Assembly: GCA_033725935.1 (NCBI GenBank)
Contig: MU867139.1
Span: forward strand, 50,104 to 114,103
Direction of reading: 5' to 3'
Length of the DNA stretch: 64,000 nt
Source: Cladorrhinum sp. PSN259
Taxonomy: Eukaryota > Ascomycota > Sordariomycetes > Sordariales > Podosporaceae
Part shown: positions 44,729-56,247 of the stretch, in pieces
Numbering within the stretch: position 1 is the first letter of the stretch
How the letters are laid out: each line of letters begins with the position of its first letter
Position numbers and translations under genes: made by a program
Notes under the pieces: model-generated
Databases searched by the model: none
Told to the model about the DNA's origin: nothing
What the model saw: only the letters and a program-made list of their open reading frames with translations

Positions 44729-47700
44729 ATGTCCCAGCCAACGGGAAAAGACAAAGTCCAGATCTGGTCCTACTCAATTGCCGGCATCAATCCCGCCGTC
44801 AGTCTGACGCAGGATCTGCCTCGAGGCATCGACGCCGACATCCTGACCATCAGTGGCGGTGATGTCCGCGATATCCTCTACACAGTCTTTTCGGAAAAGG
44901 GGTTTCCCGACCGTCGCCTGGACATTACAGCCTGTGCAACCGAGGTGGCATTGAATTCGCTAAACATTGCTCGACATGTTCTCTTCTTGACCCTGATCTT
45001 GGATGGAAAGGACAACGTCTCTGCAGACCAGCTGTGGAACATCTACTACAATCTGTATCTCGCCCCAACCGAGTTCGACCTCGTCATTGCTCAAGCAAGC
45101 AAGCTACACAAACTCTCGAGCACTTTGAAGGGCTGGCATGCTGGTCCATACGGAAAAACAATACGCTTCCGAGATGATGCCACTTTCGAACTTGTCCGGT
45201 CCACCTGGGCTGGCTATGCCGAGGCCAACAAGACCGACGACTACAAGAAGCAATTTGAAAACGTTCGAGACCTTTCAGATAAGCGGAAAGAAATTCTCTA
45301 TGGCAAGTTTGGAGAAACCGTTGTCCCGAGCAGCTCACACTCTTGTGCCCCTCTCTCAGCCCAGATCATGATGGACCTGGTCTTCCTCACCGAGATGAAC
45401 TGGAAACAAGGCTTTAGTGGCTCATACCCGCCACCTGGGCTGGAAACTTGGGCCCCGAATCCAATTATTGCGACGGTCATCTCAGAGAAACGCTTGATCG
45501 AATATCCAACTGATCCGCTCATCGCTTTTCATCTGGCCGCTGCCCATGCAAACCTCACCAAACTCTCCCCCATGCGTCTTGATGACGAGCTGGCCGCTTC
45601 CACGACCGGAACGAAGCACAAGATCTTCATGATGGCCAAGTTGCAGTTTGAAGCATGGACGGATGCCTTTAGGGAAGCAGCGGCAAGAACAACTATTCGC
45701 TTTGTCAAGACCGTCGAGTTCTTTTCCTTCTGCGAGACCCTCAGACTGGAACAGAATGATGAAAACCCCAGTCAATTTGATGCAATCCAAACCTCATCCC
45801 TCGCGGATCAGTTCGGGGCACTGAATACACTGGTCGCTACTGCGCCTCTCCTCAAGCCATTGGCATCATCCAGCATTTACACCGAAACCCTGCTACATAA
45901 CACATATGACGGCAACAGACTCGATAGACTGCTTGGCACTCACACCACGGCAATCACCACTCTGCTTGGCTTATCCCCGACCGAGTATTGGACGAATGCA
46001 ACTGCTACCTCTATCATGGATGGAGTTATTGCTGCCTGGTCTGGCAAGTCAGATTTGACCCTTTATTACAGGCTCGCATGGAAACAAAACAACCAAGTCT
46101 CTGGAGTCCACGGCACGAAGCTTGCCATTGATCCATCGAGTCTGGCACGCATTTTGTACAAGATTTACTGCCAATTGTCAATTGGGACGAATACAGCATT
46201 TGTGAGGGCAGACTCGGTGGCCCAGATATTTGCCGCGGTAGGCTTCGGGGCGCTCTGCACAGCAATCAACAAACACGTGCAGGTAGATTCAGATGCCTTG
46301 TTCACCGAGTTGCTGAGCCTGCTCGTCAAGGATGGCCATGCTGATATGGCCCACCAACTTTCAGGCGCCACCCAACAGCTGAAAGAGATGGGTGTTCAGC
46401 GCACTGGTACCTCCGGCCAGAGCCCACCGGCAGAGCCCAAGTTCACTGCTGTCATTGATGAGACCACAAACAATGTCACCTCAATCAATGGCCACTTGGA
46501 CATCACCTCTGACCTGGGCAAGAAGCTCCTGGCCGATAAAACCATACCCATCAGCCTCCAGCAGTCTTCGCCTTACACCATCAACGTTCACTTCAGCAAA
46601 GCTCGTCTTATTCTTCCTCTGACCTTCCCCGTCCCTGTATCCAAGGAGAAAAGCAAGACTCGCATAGCACGAACATCCCAGTACATCGAAATCATTGCGC
46701 CGCTGGCAGACGCCCTAGAGGAACTAGTTCTCGACGACTACCTCTTCCCTGTCGTCCTCCTTCCTTCCCACGTTCCAACAACCCTCGGCAACATCGCCTA
46801 CCTTAATCTGGAAAATCTACCCATCCTCGCCACAGATGACAAACTCCGAGCGCGCTTCATCGTCGGCCTCACCTCCCTCATGTTCTCCGCCCGGGAACGC
46901 GAACTCCGCCAGGAACTCAACGAAGCAGAGGGCGACCGTTCCCTTATCGACTTTGACCCTCCCGCCCGTCTCATGTTCAAGGACTCCCTCTTCACCTTCT
47001 TCATGGTCTCCTCCGGCCTTCAGGGCGGACAAACGGGCTTATTCGCCATCTCCCACCTCTCGGCCGACAAGGGCGTCAACATGCTAGTCTTTGTCAGCGC
47101 CATCCGTCTGGACTCTGCCAGCGGCAGCATAGTGGCCGACGCCGCCATCATCCCTTTTACGAAAGAACTGGTCGACTCCGGAGAGCTCGAAGAGTTCCTT
47201 CTCATCCTCAGAACTCTCGAGTGCTGCACCATAACCGTCGACGACGAAGAACTCGTCCTCTGGAAGAGGTGCCTGCCCGCCCTCGCTGAGCGCTGCAGGA
47301 CGTGGCAGCACGACAAGCGTAAATGCGAGTACATCAGGCACGGCCAAGCGCCCGTCAGCCTAGAGGACGGAGGACGGTCCTCTGCAGCTGTGGACAGGGC
47401 AAGCTGCCGGACGGGTTCGTTACCGTGCCTGAATGGGAGACGGCAGCCAAGTACGCGACCAGGGTGGCGATTTCTCCCGTTTTCGCCTCGCCTGTCGTTG
47501 AGGAGCTTGTTGATACAGGGCTGGTTAAAGATATGAAGAGGCTGCAGCAGGAGAAGCTACAACAAGAGCAGCAGAAGCAGCAGCAGCAGCAGCCAAAGCA
47601 AGAGCAGCCAAAGCAAGAGAAGCAAGAGCAACAGCAGCAAAAACAGCAAGAACAGCAAGAACAGCAACAGCAACAGCCAGCACAACTGTCATTGGTGGAA

Positions 47701-47847
47701 ATAGAGACGTGCAGGAGCTGCGGCAAGAGCAACGAGAAGGACGGTGTGACGCTCAAGAAGTGCATGAGGTGTCAGGCTGTCAAGTACTGCTCGCCGGCTT
47801 GTCAGAAGAAGGATTGGAAGAAGCACAGGGCCGAGTGTTTGGAGTGA
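44729..47847 (+). CDS. DUF4470 domain protein with C-terminal MYND zinc finger, frameshifted
   Basis: The first frame (44729 to about 47380) gives roughly 880 residues from ATG in context CAAAAATGTCC. Its N-terminus fits DUF4470: ADILTISGGDVRDILYTVF, then LDITACATEVALNSLNIARHVLFLTLI, LWNIYYNLYL and WHAGPYGKTIRF. The same protein continues in another frame from about 47374 to the stop at 47847: CSCGQGKLPDGF, YATRVAISPVFASPVVEELVD, a Gln-rich run (CAG repeats, 47545-47690) and a MYND finger with the expected Cys/His set (CRSCGK, CMRCQAVKYCSPACQKKDWKKHRAEC). No usable intron joins the two frames, so a 1-nt deletion (or 2-nt insertion) near 47370-47385 is inferred. MYND fingers mediate protein binding; DUF4470 has no known activity. 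Confidence 0.8.
47545..47690 (+). repeat. CAG/CAA-rich polyglutamine-coding tract
   Basis: Encodes alternating Gln and Lys/Glu-Gln units between the DUF4470 part and the MYND finger. The antisense strand shows a spurious Cys-rich frame here. Confidence 0.85.
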
Positions 47848-49265
47848 GTGATTCAGTAAGTAAGCCAAGTTGAAAAACAGCTTGGCGGAGGTGATGAATG
47901 GGGGGGCATTTGTAAAAAGCAACTTGCTGTGAAATATTGGAGGAAGCGGTTTTGTTGGAATTTGATGAACTGAATGACCTGTTTCCCTTCTCTTTTTTCC
48001 CCTCCCTTTCTTGTCAACGATAGGTAGAAAAAGCTTGAAGTAGAGGGGGGAAAAAAGGGGGAAAAAAGGGGAAAAAAGGAAGGGCAACAGTCGCTACCTG
48101 GCGAATAACTTATAGGTTCCATCGAAAAGGAGGGGAAATGATCAAAAAGGCGCCAGACTCAAACGCACAAGATTGGATTCCTATTTAAAGAAAGTTATGA
48201 TATTTTCTCGAGTATTTTAGCTCGGTAGTTAATCCATTACATTCTGCTTAGACCCTATATCTCTTTTTTTCCCCGCGACCCTCCAAATTTCCAGTCGGAC
48301 ATTACACAGAGAGTACCTGTTAAGCCATCCACCTCCACCACCAACCAGCAGCTGCGATAGAAACAATGTAAAACACACTCAAAACAAATAATTCCTCAAA
48401 AACCATCCTAAGCAAGATTTCCCCTTCCCAATGGAAGGATAGCGCAAAAGCAAGATGTCAAGATACAAAAATATGTTTCCAAAATACGACAAAAACAGAA
48501 AGGAAAAAAAGATGACAAAAGAAATAAAAAGTTATTCCTGTAAGTGGAACGAGACAAAACTTGTTCCCTTCTTCTCCCCCTTCCATCCTCTCCTCCAACC
48601 ACAGTACAACGGAATAGGTGAAAAAGCCACCTCTACCCTCCCAAGATTGCTACCTCCCCCCTACCATAATCCAACCAACCCCCCCTCCCAAGTCCAAAAT
48701 ACCAATACCAATAAATCCATTCCTATTTTACACTTTCCTAGCTCAAGTAAAGAAAGCCAGACAAATACAACAACAGAATAACAAAGTAGGTAAGAATACA
48801 ACACAGAAAAAGAAACCTCCCATCAAAAATGAGCAGTAAAAATGAAGCCAGAAAACCCGTTTCGTAACCTTCGTCAAGATTTTAGGAAAAAGACAAGTGA
48901 GGAAGTACGATTGTGGCTATGTTATCGTAAATGCAAGGAGATCGACAGCTTGATTATCAATAGAATGTCGACCGGGAGAGAGAAGGAATTAATAACCCAA
49001 GTTTCCGTGAAAACCAAAATATCTGGTATGCGCGGTCTGGTTGGGTGTTGTGTAATCGAATCCGAAATAGATGGAGATGCAAAAAGGCACATATTTCGCA
49101 ACGCTTTACAGCATCCGATCTTTGTTGCCAACCGAAGCTGTTAGAAAAAGAAAGCCATGATAACGAAGGCCAGAAGCAATGATAGCCCCCCCAGTCTGAA
49201 CGGATAGCTAAGAGCGGATGAAGCAAAATTGACTGAAAAAAATGCCCTATTTTGCAGCTTCATCT
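47848..49265. other. convergent intergenic region
   Basis: 3' ends of two convergent genes. Contains a purine-rich imperfect repeat of G-run plus A-run units at about 48043-48080. No gene seen. Confidence 0.4.
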
Positions 49266-51929
49266 TCAGGGCCCTGTGAAGAAAACGTCATCATTGTTGG
49301 TGAACATGTTGACTGCGTCGTATTCTTCGTCAAATTTGCTGAGCATCATATTCTGGTGCGAATCCAGTTGTACAAGGCCGCTGTCATCAGCAAACGACAA
49401 GAGCATGTCATTTTCCATGTTTATCATGCCTGGTACACAGGAGTTGGAAGGTCCACAGTTGACTGAATCGACGGCGGCACGTCCGGCCAGAGTGGTTCCT
49501 ATACCGATGGTTGTGTCAGAGATACCACTGATGTTCGGGTCCTGGAGATCGAAGTGGAATCGAGTGCTCGTACTTGTTGGAGGAGGTGAGCTGCTGGAAG
49601 ATAATTCTGGTGGTGTTCCAGCCGGGTGGGTGTAATGGCTCGCTACGCTCTTCGCCGGCGAACCTGCATTGTGCATGTTGCGATACTCGGGCCCAGCTGT
49701 TGTCGCCGCCCCGCTGGCCTCGGACACATGCGTGGCATGGGATGTGTGGCTGTAATTGCTGAGTGCCGATGGTGACCGGGCGCGGCTGATACGGCCGGGC
49801 TCTATCATGCTGCCTGATATAGTGGGCATGGGAGCAGTCGACGCCCCCAAAACCCCTGGATTCATGGTCGCCGAGGCCGGTATCCCAGACATGGCCATTT
49901 CCATCATGGTGGGAAATTGCTCGTCGTCCAATAGACCTTCGAACTCGTTGCTGGGCGAGTTGGCAGCAGAGCTATCCGAGTATCCAGAGAAGCTGCTGAC
50001 AGAACTTGATGAAGCGTGCTTGTTTTTGCGTCTCGTCCGATCACTTTTCTCTCGCCGGTCGTCGATATCAGGCCGGACTTTCTTTGGCCGACCACGCTTG
50101 ACCACTTTGCGGACTATACCATCAAACGCGCCAATGCACATACCTCGTTGCCTGTGGCGAGTGAGCGCATCATGTCGAGCAAAGCTGTTTCCGCATTCGC
50201 AAGGGTACGGCTTGATGCCGGTGTGTATCTTGGCGTGGCGTTTCAGGTCATGCTGGCGGACGAAGCACTTGTGGCAAGAGGGACATTGGTACTGCCGGTC
50301 GTTGAGATGAGTCTGTACGTGGCTCTTGATATTCTCCTTGCGGCCGAACCGCTTTCCACAGTCCTCGTACAAACACACCCATTTCCCGTCGGATGGGTCA
50401 GGCCCTTGTATGTAAGCTGTAATGTCGTCAAGTGTGACGCCGGTGTCCGTCTTGGTTTCCTCAATGTTGATATCCGCTATGCTAGCAGCACTTGCAATTG
50501 ATGCGATGGACTCAGTTCGACGATGACGGGAGCCCTGGTGTGATGCGGCCTCGGAGCTGGGAGCAGGTGAGCTGGGCGGATGAGCCATTCTGTGAGACTC
50601 AATTTCCGCCATAGTAGGGTAGTGTAAATCCGGTCTGCTCTCGAACAGGCTGTGCGAGCCTGAGGCGACAAGACTCCCCGGCATGGAAGGGGGCCCAGAC
50701 GTCATGTTTAGTTGCCCAGGTCCCATGCCACTGTATCCATGCTCAATCTTGACAAACTCGGCGCTAATGTTGTTCATATTCATAAACTCAGGTGTCCGTA
50801 GTACTTGATCCATCATGGAGACAGGCATCGCATTGGGGCGCGGCGGCGGAGTCTGAATCATTCCCTCAGCCTGCTGGCGCAATTCTTGGAAGATACCCGA
50901 ATGTCTGTTGTTGGCCTTGTGTCCTCGGATGGGCTTTATGGTCTCCTCCATGGACTCATCGTAATCGTCACTGAAGCGGCTCGGTCGATGCGTCGGGAGT
51001 GTTGTTGGAAGCGTCGGAGTTGCTTCCAGCTTGACTAGGTTCTCATGAGGTGACTCGCTCGGAGCGGAAGATGGGTAGGAATCTGGCTCACAATCAGCAC
51101 TCGGGTTATTTCGTCCTCGTCCGACAAACCGCATACCGTTGATGAACTGGTTTTGGGGCGTGATTGGCCTCGAATTCCCGAGATCTACGCCGTTACCTAT
51201 GGATTCGAACTTGGCTACCTTGTCGCTGATGCCATTGCTAACGCGCCTTGAGTTGCGGCGCATTTGCGTGCTAGCCGTGTCACTCTCAGAAATCCACCCT
51301 TGACCCGTGCTGGCTGGACTGGAGTCGGGAAACGTCAAGAACGTCGGCGTCGAAAGGGCACTATCCTGGCCATAAAAGTCGAACTCTTGGTTGGTGTTTA
51401 TCGAGTTGTTGGTAGCGAAGTTGGCTTGGTTCTTGATCATGGCGAGCGATCCAAGATATGAATCATAGGACAAGCCACTCACGTCGGACATTGGCCCTGG
51501 ACTCTCGAGTGCGTCGACGAAGCGCTGACTCTGAGGGGTGACATTTGGCGACACAAGGAAGCCGTCGCTGTCGTGGAGCTGCTGAGGGTAGATGTCGCTG
51601 GAGAAAGAGGACTGGCTAAGACTCGGGCGATGCATGCGCTGTTGCCGCTGGGGTTGCTGCGGCGGCCCTTCGCGCAGCACATGCTGTGGTGTTGTCGATG
51701 TGTAGTCCTGCCCGGTGGCGTTGATGGCGGTCGTCTGGTTTAGCTGCTGCCGTCGAGTGTCCAGACTTTGACCTCGTCGATGCGACATCTGTGAAGGACG
51801 TTGAGGTTGGTTAAAGGTGGGCAGGGGCGCAATCTTGACGGCATCGAACGCAGAGGGGGTCGAGTTCTGTCTCCGATGCTGCCGCTGGCGCGAGTGGGCA
51901 GGGCTTGCATGGGGTGGGTTTGACAACAT
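49266..51929 (-). CDS. C2H2 zinc-finger transcription factor of Swi5/Ace2 type
   Basis: Single frame of 887 aa from ATG 51929. Three zinc fingers at about residues 517-600: CLYEDCGKRFGRKENIKSHVQTH, CPSCHKCFVRQHDLKRHAKIH and the C2HC-type CECGNSFARHDALTRHRQRGMC. These are followed by VVKRGRPKKVRPD, the AT-hook-like KRGRP basic segment seen after the Swi5/Ace2 fingers. The long N-terminal part is disordered, rich in Ser, Gln, Pro and Met, a probable activation/regulatory region with many Ser-Pro sites. In yeast Swi5/Ace2 drive daughter-cell and wall-remodelling genes; filamentous-fungal copies are often named after metallothionein activator. Targets here are unknown. The C-terminal Thr/Ser region (SSPPPTSTSTRF) precedes an acidic end. 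Confidence 0.9.
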   Translation of the reverse strand: MLSNPPHASPAHSRQRQHRRQNSTPSAFDAVKIAPLPTFNQPQRPSQMSHRRGQSLDTRRQQLNQTTAINATGQDYTSTTPQHVLREGPPQQPQRQQRMHRPSLSQSSFSSDIYPQQLHDSDGFLVSPNVTPQSQRFVDALESPGPMSDVSGLSYDSYLGSLAMIKNQANFATNNSINTNQEFDFYGQDSALSTPTFLTFPDSSPASTGQGWISESDTASTQMRRNSRRVSNGISDKVAKFESIGNGVDLGNSRPITPQNQFINGMRFVGRGRNNPSADCEPDSYPSSAPSESPHENLVKLEATPTLPTTLPTHRPSRFSDDYDESMEETIKPIRGHKANNRHSGIFQELRQQAEGMIQTPPPRPNAMPVSMMDQVLRTPEFMNMNNISAEFVKIEHGYSGMGPGQLNMTSGPPSMPGSLVASGSHSLFESRPDLHYPTMAEIESHRMAHPPSSPAPSSEAASHQGSRHRRTESIASIASAASIADINIEETKTDTGVTLDDITAYIQGPDPSDGKWVCLYEDCGKRFGRKENIKSHVQTHLNDRQYQCPSCHKCFVRQHDLKRHAKIHTGIKPYPCECGNSFARHDALTRHRQRGMCIGAFDGIVRKVVKRGRPKKVRPDIDDRREKSDRTRRKNKHASSSSVSSFSGYSDSSAANSPSNEFEGLLDDEQFPTMMEMAMSGIPASATMNPGVLGASTAPMPTISGSMIEPGRISRARSPSALSNYSHTSHATHVSEASGAATTAGPEYRNMHNAGSPAKSVASHYTHPAGTPPELSSSSSPPPTSTSTRFHFDLQDPNISGISDTTIGIGTTLAGRAAVDSVNCGPSNSCVPGMINMENDMLLSFADDSGLVQLDSHQNMMLSKFDEEYDAVNMFTNNDDVFFTGP

Positions 51930-53751
51930 TGTGAAAGCGGTATGTGGACGAGGATGTTAATGCAGATGGGGTGGAGCGATGGCTGCTTGGTTGCCGCACT
52001 CGCAGAGTGCTGGTCGAGAATGTTCCGAGACTGCATCCCAATCCCCGCAGCGCGTTCCTGTCAGTTTTCAACGCGACCCCCAGCACTCTTTTGCGACACT
52101 GCACAATTGGGCATCCTAGATATCGCACTCACCTCACACAGCACAAGCCTGGCGGCCGGGCAAAATGAGTCGCTCGTGATTGTAGTCAATTGAGAGCGAC
52201 GGTGCGCGATATAACGGGACTCGCTGTTGACGATGATTTCTGGGCGCGTTCCCCTTCTCGCCAGGTTCAGGTGACGGGACTCGACGGGACTTGACGACAG
52301 CTGTGGATGGAGGCTCAGCTCTCGCGCGCCTGTGGATTCTCCTTGGCTAGTGCCCCCGGTTGGGAGGTGCAATGGGGAAATTGTGGATAGCGCTGGCCAG
52401 GGATGGGGATGCGCAATGCGCAGCGCAAATCGATCAAAAATCGACAATATCAATTGGGAATGGGCGCAATTGGCAAATGCACCAAAATGATGCTTGTTGA
52501 ATTTTGGAGGTTGGGGGAGCCTGGGGGAGGATGGGTGCCAGCAGGATATTGCAGCAGTAGATGGAGCCTGGAGAACACTGTCGTTGCTCTGCCGGGATCC
52601 TTGGAAACGACGAGCGTCCATGATCGCTGCTTCCTGCTTTGTTGTCTGACCCTGGCTCGTCGCGTTGACACGGCAACCGCGCGCCACTGCTCTCTCCGTC
52701 CTCTGTGATTGGCTAATTTCCTGCTTTTCTGGCGCCATTCTTAGCTGCCGCCGCTAGCGCTTCAGACCACCAAGCTTGCTGCGCGAACAGGGTTCGACGT
52801 CAGCACAGGCAAACAATCACCAATCCTTCAACCGGTTTTACGCCAAACGCTCGACCCTGCCGTTTGGCCATGGACGCCGTTGCTGTGATGATTTGCCTGA
52901 ACAGGTCTATATTTGAACCTTTAATTATCTTTGCAATTGCCGCGCTCTTATTTTTTTTAACTCTTCCTGCCTTGGTTCAGCCAAATCCACTGAAATCGTC
53001 TCGGCATCTGGCATCTGAATTCATCCAACACACAAACGCCATCGCCAATCTCCAATTTCTCCCGATCTTGTCTTGGAAATCTGGTGATCCCTCATCTCCA
53101 CAACTCATTTCGCTCCTGCATCCACCTTTCTCTCCACCAACAATTATTTTTCTTTTCGGCACATTTTCTTCTCATTTTACACTTGAATTCTTGGAAATGC
53201 GCTCTGCATGTAGTCCGTATATGGTATTGTAATTGATGCATTTTTACTCTGTTGGTTTTTTTCTTTCTTTCTTTTAAGAGACGCGCAACCACCACTGAGT
53301 CCTGTTATTCGAGATGCATTTACTTTTGATTGAAGCATTCAGTTTGTACATTTACGCCTTCCTAGTTCTGGGCGGTTGAAGATCAGGTGGGCGACTCGGA
53401 AATCTTCCATTTTGATTTATACCATGGTGGCCCTTTGGCGGTGACAATGTCCATTCGGAGCCATCTTTGATCCTAAACTCGACCCCGGAACTGGCAATAC
53501 AATCAATATGACCCTTTGTGATCTTTGAAAACTTTGGCTGCCGGGATACACCATCGACAAAGCCACGGAAGTTGACAACGTACCTTGGCCTCCTTTGTCC
53601 GACTCAGGCTGCATCCGCTGCTCAACCCGAGAGTTTGCAGAACTCTGTGTCAGGTAGTCATTAAATATCAACATCAAACTTGACGCTCCCTACCTGGATT
53701 GCATGTGCATAGCGCCGAGAAGAACGAACCTCTACAGACAAGCCTGACAGA
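51930..53751. other. long promoter region of the zinc-finger gene plus kinase-like gene upstream region
   Basis: No gene supported. A 1.8-kb divergent gap, long for this window, is usual for regulators. Open frames at 52061-52738 (minus) and 52864-53232 (plus) lack family features. Confidence 0.4.
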
Positions 53752-55571
53752 ATGGATGAAGCGAGGAGGAAGCAGTTCCGATGGCTGCAGCGTAGGGACA
53801 AGGACTACTTTGACCATTGGCGAAGGGGATTCTGTGATACATATGACGAGTCGAAGCGCGTCCACATAATCGCTGGCCTCAAAGTCCCAACCCCAGGAGT
53901 ATGGAAAGGCCATAGGAGCATGTTTAAACTGAATCACCAACCTTGGAAAATTAAAAAACCATGGGACGAGGCGGGACCAAGCGTATTCAAGAAAAAGGCA
54001 CAAAAGGCCGCCGTTACGCTGACAAAACAAATGAGGCCTGCCGGCTTCAAGTTCATCAAGCTTCTCGGTTGGGGTGGGCTGGGAGTGTGCTGTTTGTTCG
54101 AGGTAGACGACGGCACTGGAAAAAAGACGAGAGTGGTGTGCAAGATGGACCTGGACTCAAGGCACAACTATATTCACAAGGAGATTAGGGCTCACGTCGC
54201 GACTGCTGGAGCCAAGCACATCATTCAGAGAGTCATCTTGACACATCACCACACAAAGATTCAGCAAATCACCAAGCAACTGAGTGCTTTTGCTGCCCTT
54301 GGCCAAAGCAAGGCTAGTACCAACCCGGACGACGAGGACGAAGATTTTGAAATGGTTGACGAGCCCGAGGAAGATGTCTTTGAAGTCGTCGAGACCAAGT
54401 TTGTCGAGTTGGATATGAAGAAGGACTTTAAGGGAACTCTGGATGCTCACGACAGGCTTTTGTTCATTGAGTTCATGCCCCGGGGAAGATTCGACGACTA
54501 CATCGGAAAGGTCGCCGAACAAGGTTCAAACTTTCCAGACCAGGTTCTTTGGCAGGTGTTTGACTGCCTGTTTCGAGCCGTCATCGGCATGGCATATCCC
54601 AATGCCTTCCAACCTGTTGGCTCAGATCCAAGAACAGAGCACATCCCGTCAATAAGTGAGATGTCGTCGGGTCTTCCTGAACTCGACTCACGCAGCAAAA
54701 GTAGCCGGCTCATACACTTTGACCTTGAACCTCTGAATGTTCTGGTAGGAGACTTTGACCAGGATGAACACAACATTCTCCCTTTGATCAAGGTGAGCAT
54801 GGGAAATACCTACCTTTTTTTTTTTTTTTTCATCCCAAAGCGCCAAAGCTAATAACATGGTTACAGATTTCGGATTTAGGCCTGGCGAAAATGGTCAACG
54901 GACAAGAAACTGACCCCTTTCAAGTGTGGGCGACAAGAACAAGTGGCAAGTACCACATCTACCCTCCGGAACAGCACACGATCGAGTGGGACTACCTCCA
55001 CTCGCTCCCAAATCTCAAAGTATCCGAGACGGCCGGAAACTACAACTGGTGGACTAATCTCTATCAAGTCGCCCTGGTAATGTGGAAGCTCGTGACTCTC
55101 TGCGAGTATGAATACCCGCCAGTCATAGAAGAGTTGGCAATCATGCAGCCGGACGGCACCCTGACCAAGGATTGGACCTACGGCGGGTATTTGTTTGACG
55201 CAAGATTCGACAATGTTGATGTTGATTTGAGGAACCTGATTGCCCTGTGCATGATACACAACCCTACCCACCGGCCAACGATGGATGACATGGAATTCAG
55301 CATCAGGAACCACATAGACAGAGACGCAGCGGCGAATGATGCGACGACGAGGGCCTGGGTGCAGAATTACTTTGCTGGGCCACCGCCGCCGACACGAGTT
55401 GACGACCCCCTCGACCCAAATGCGTATGAGAACCTGAGAGGGTGGAAGCATGAACCGAAGAAGGATCAGACGGTCGGGTTTCAGCAGGACGTGGATGAAG
55501 CGGCTGCAAAGGGTAATAAGTCGGTATTGCCCTTGTCCAAATTGGCAAAGAAGTGGGGATTGGGATGGTAA
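53752..55571 (+). CDS. protein-kinase-like protein with HFD/DLG motifs
   Basis: Model: join(53752..54792, 54867..55571), 581 aa; 74-bp intron with GTGAGC donor, GCTAATAAC branch and TTACAG acceptor, containing a T tract. Kinase features: Gly-rich loop LLGWGGLGVCC (about 103-113), a candidate Lys in VVCKMDL, FIEFMPRGRFDDYI hinge, catalytic loop LIHFDLEPLNVLVG (about 320) where HRDxKxxN reads HFDxExxN, and SDLGLAK (about 350) in place of DFG. The acidic insert (DDEDEDFEMVDEPEED) lies between N- and C-lobes. The loop Lys-to-Glu and DFG-to-DLG changes leave activity open. These divergent kinases are lineage-expanded in filamentous fungi and of unknown targets. Confidence 0.82.
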
Positions 55572-56247
55572 AGATTATTCATGTACATGTTTCAGCCGCT
55601 GGTAATAAATAAGGTTACAAGCAGGGCGAACTGGTACTAGACACCGGGATGTTACATACACACCGCTTCCTCTAGTGCAGAGAGTCGCTGATAATGTTGA
55701 AACAAGCAACAACACAGACACCGAGTCAAACCGCAGGACGGACACAGAACCATGGTGCTGGGTTTTCCTCCCTACAGCATGCCCCTGACATCGGACGGCA
55801 CTTGTTTTGTTCGGTGCCGGGTCGTGGGGATCAATGCTAAACTTGAAGGCTCGCGGCTTCGCGGTTCGGGACCGTGCCAAATTGCTAATCCCCGCAGAGA
55901 GTTGAACGAGTTGTAAGACACCTGGACCCTTGCTTTCGTTTTGAAGCGGTCTCGCATTGGCTGGCTGTTCGGTCGTCCGGACTGGGTGCGGCGGTTGTCC
56001 GGCCCTTCCCCGCCCCACTCCGACGATACGTCCGGACCACCGATGCACACCACACCATCAACTCATTCCCCCCTATTGTTGGAGACGATGTTGGGACCGG
56101 GTCGAGAGTTCATGAAATATGCCGAAATAAAGAGTGCCTGACTTTCCCTTTTGTTTTTTCCCCCTTGGTGTTGTGTTTCCCTTTTCATTCTCTCCCTGTC
56201 ACTGCTTTCACTCTCTTCAGAACCATCTTATATCTAAAGCCGTCAAA
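55572..56247. other. intergenic, SDR promoter at right
   Basis: No gene seen. A CT-rich leader runs from about 56140 to 56220 up to the SDR start. Confidence 0.4.

Noticed and set aside
47317..47362. Candidate intron (GTAAAT...) to bridge the DUF4470/MYND frameshift
   Set aside because: It would remove KCEYIRHGQAPV, which looks coding, and is only about 40-46 nt; the phase does not give a convincing join.
47355..47765. Minus-strand Cys-rich frame resembling a metallothionein
   Set aside because: Antisense of the CAG-rich Gln tract and MYND finger of the DUF4470 gene.
52864..53232. Plus-strand frame with one hydrophobic stretch
   Set aside because: Looks like T-rich upstream DNA; no conserved motif seen.
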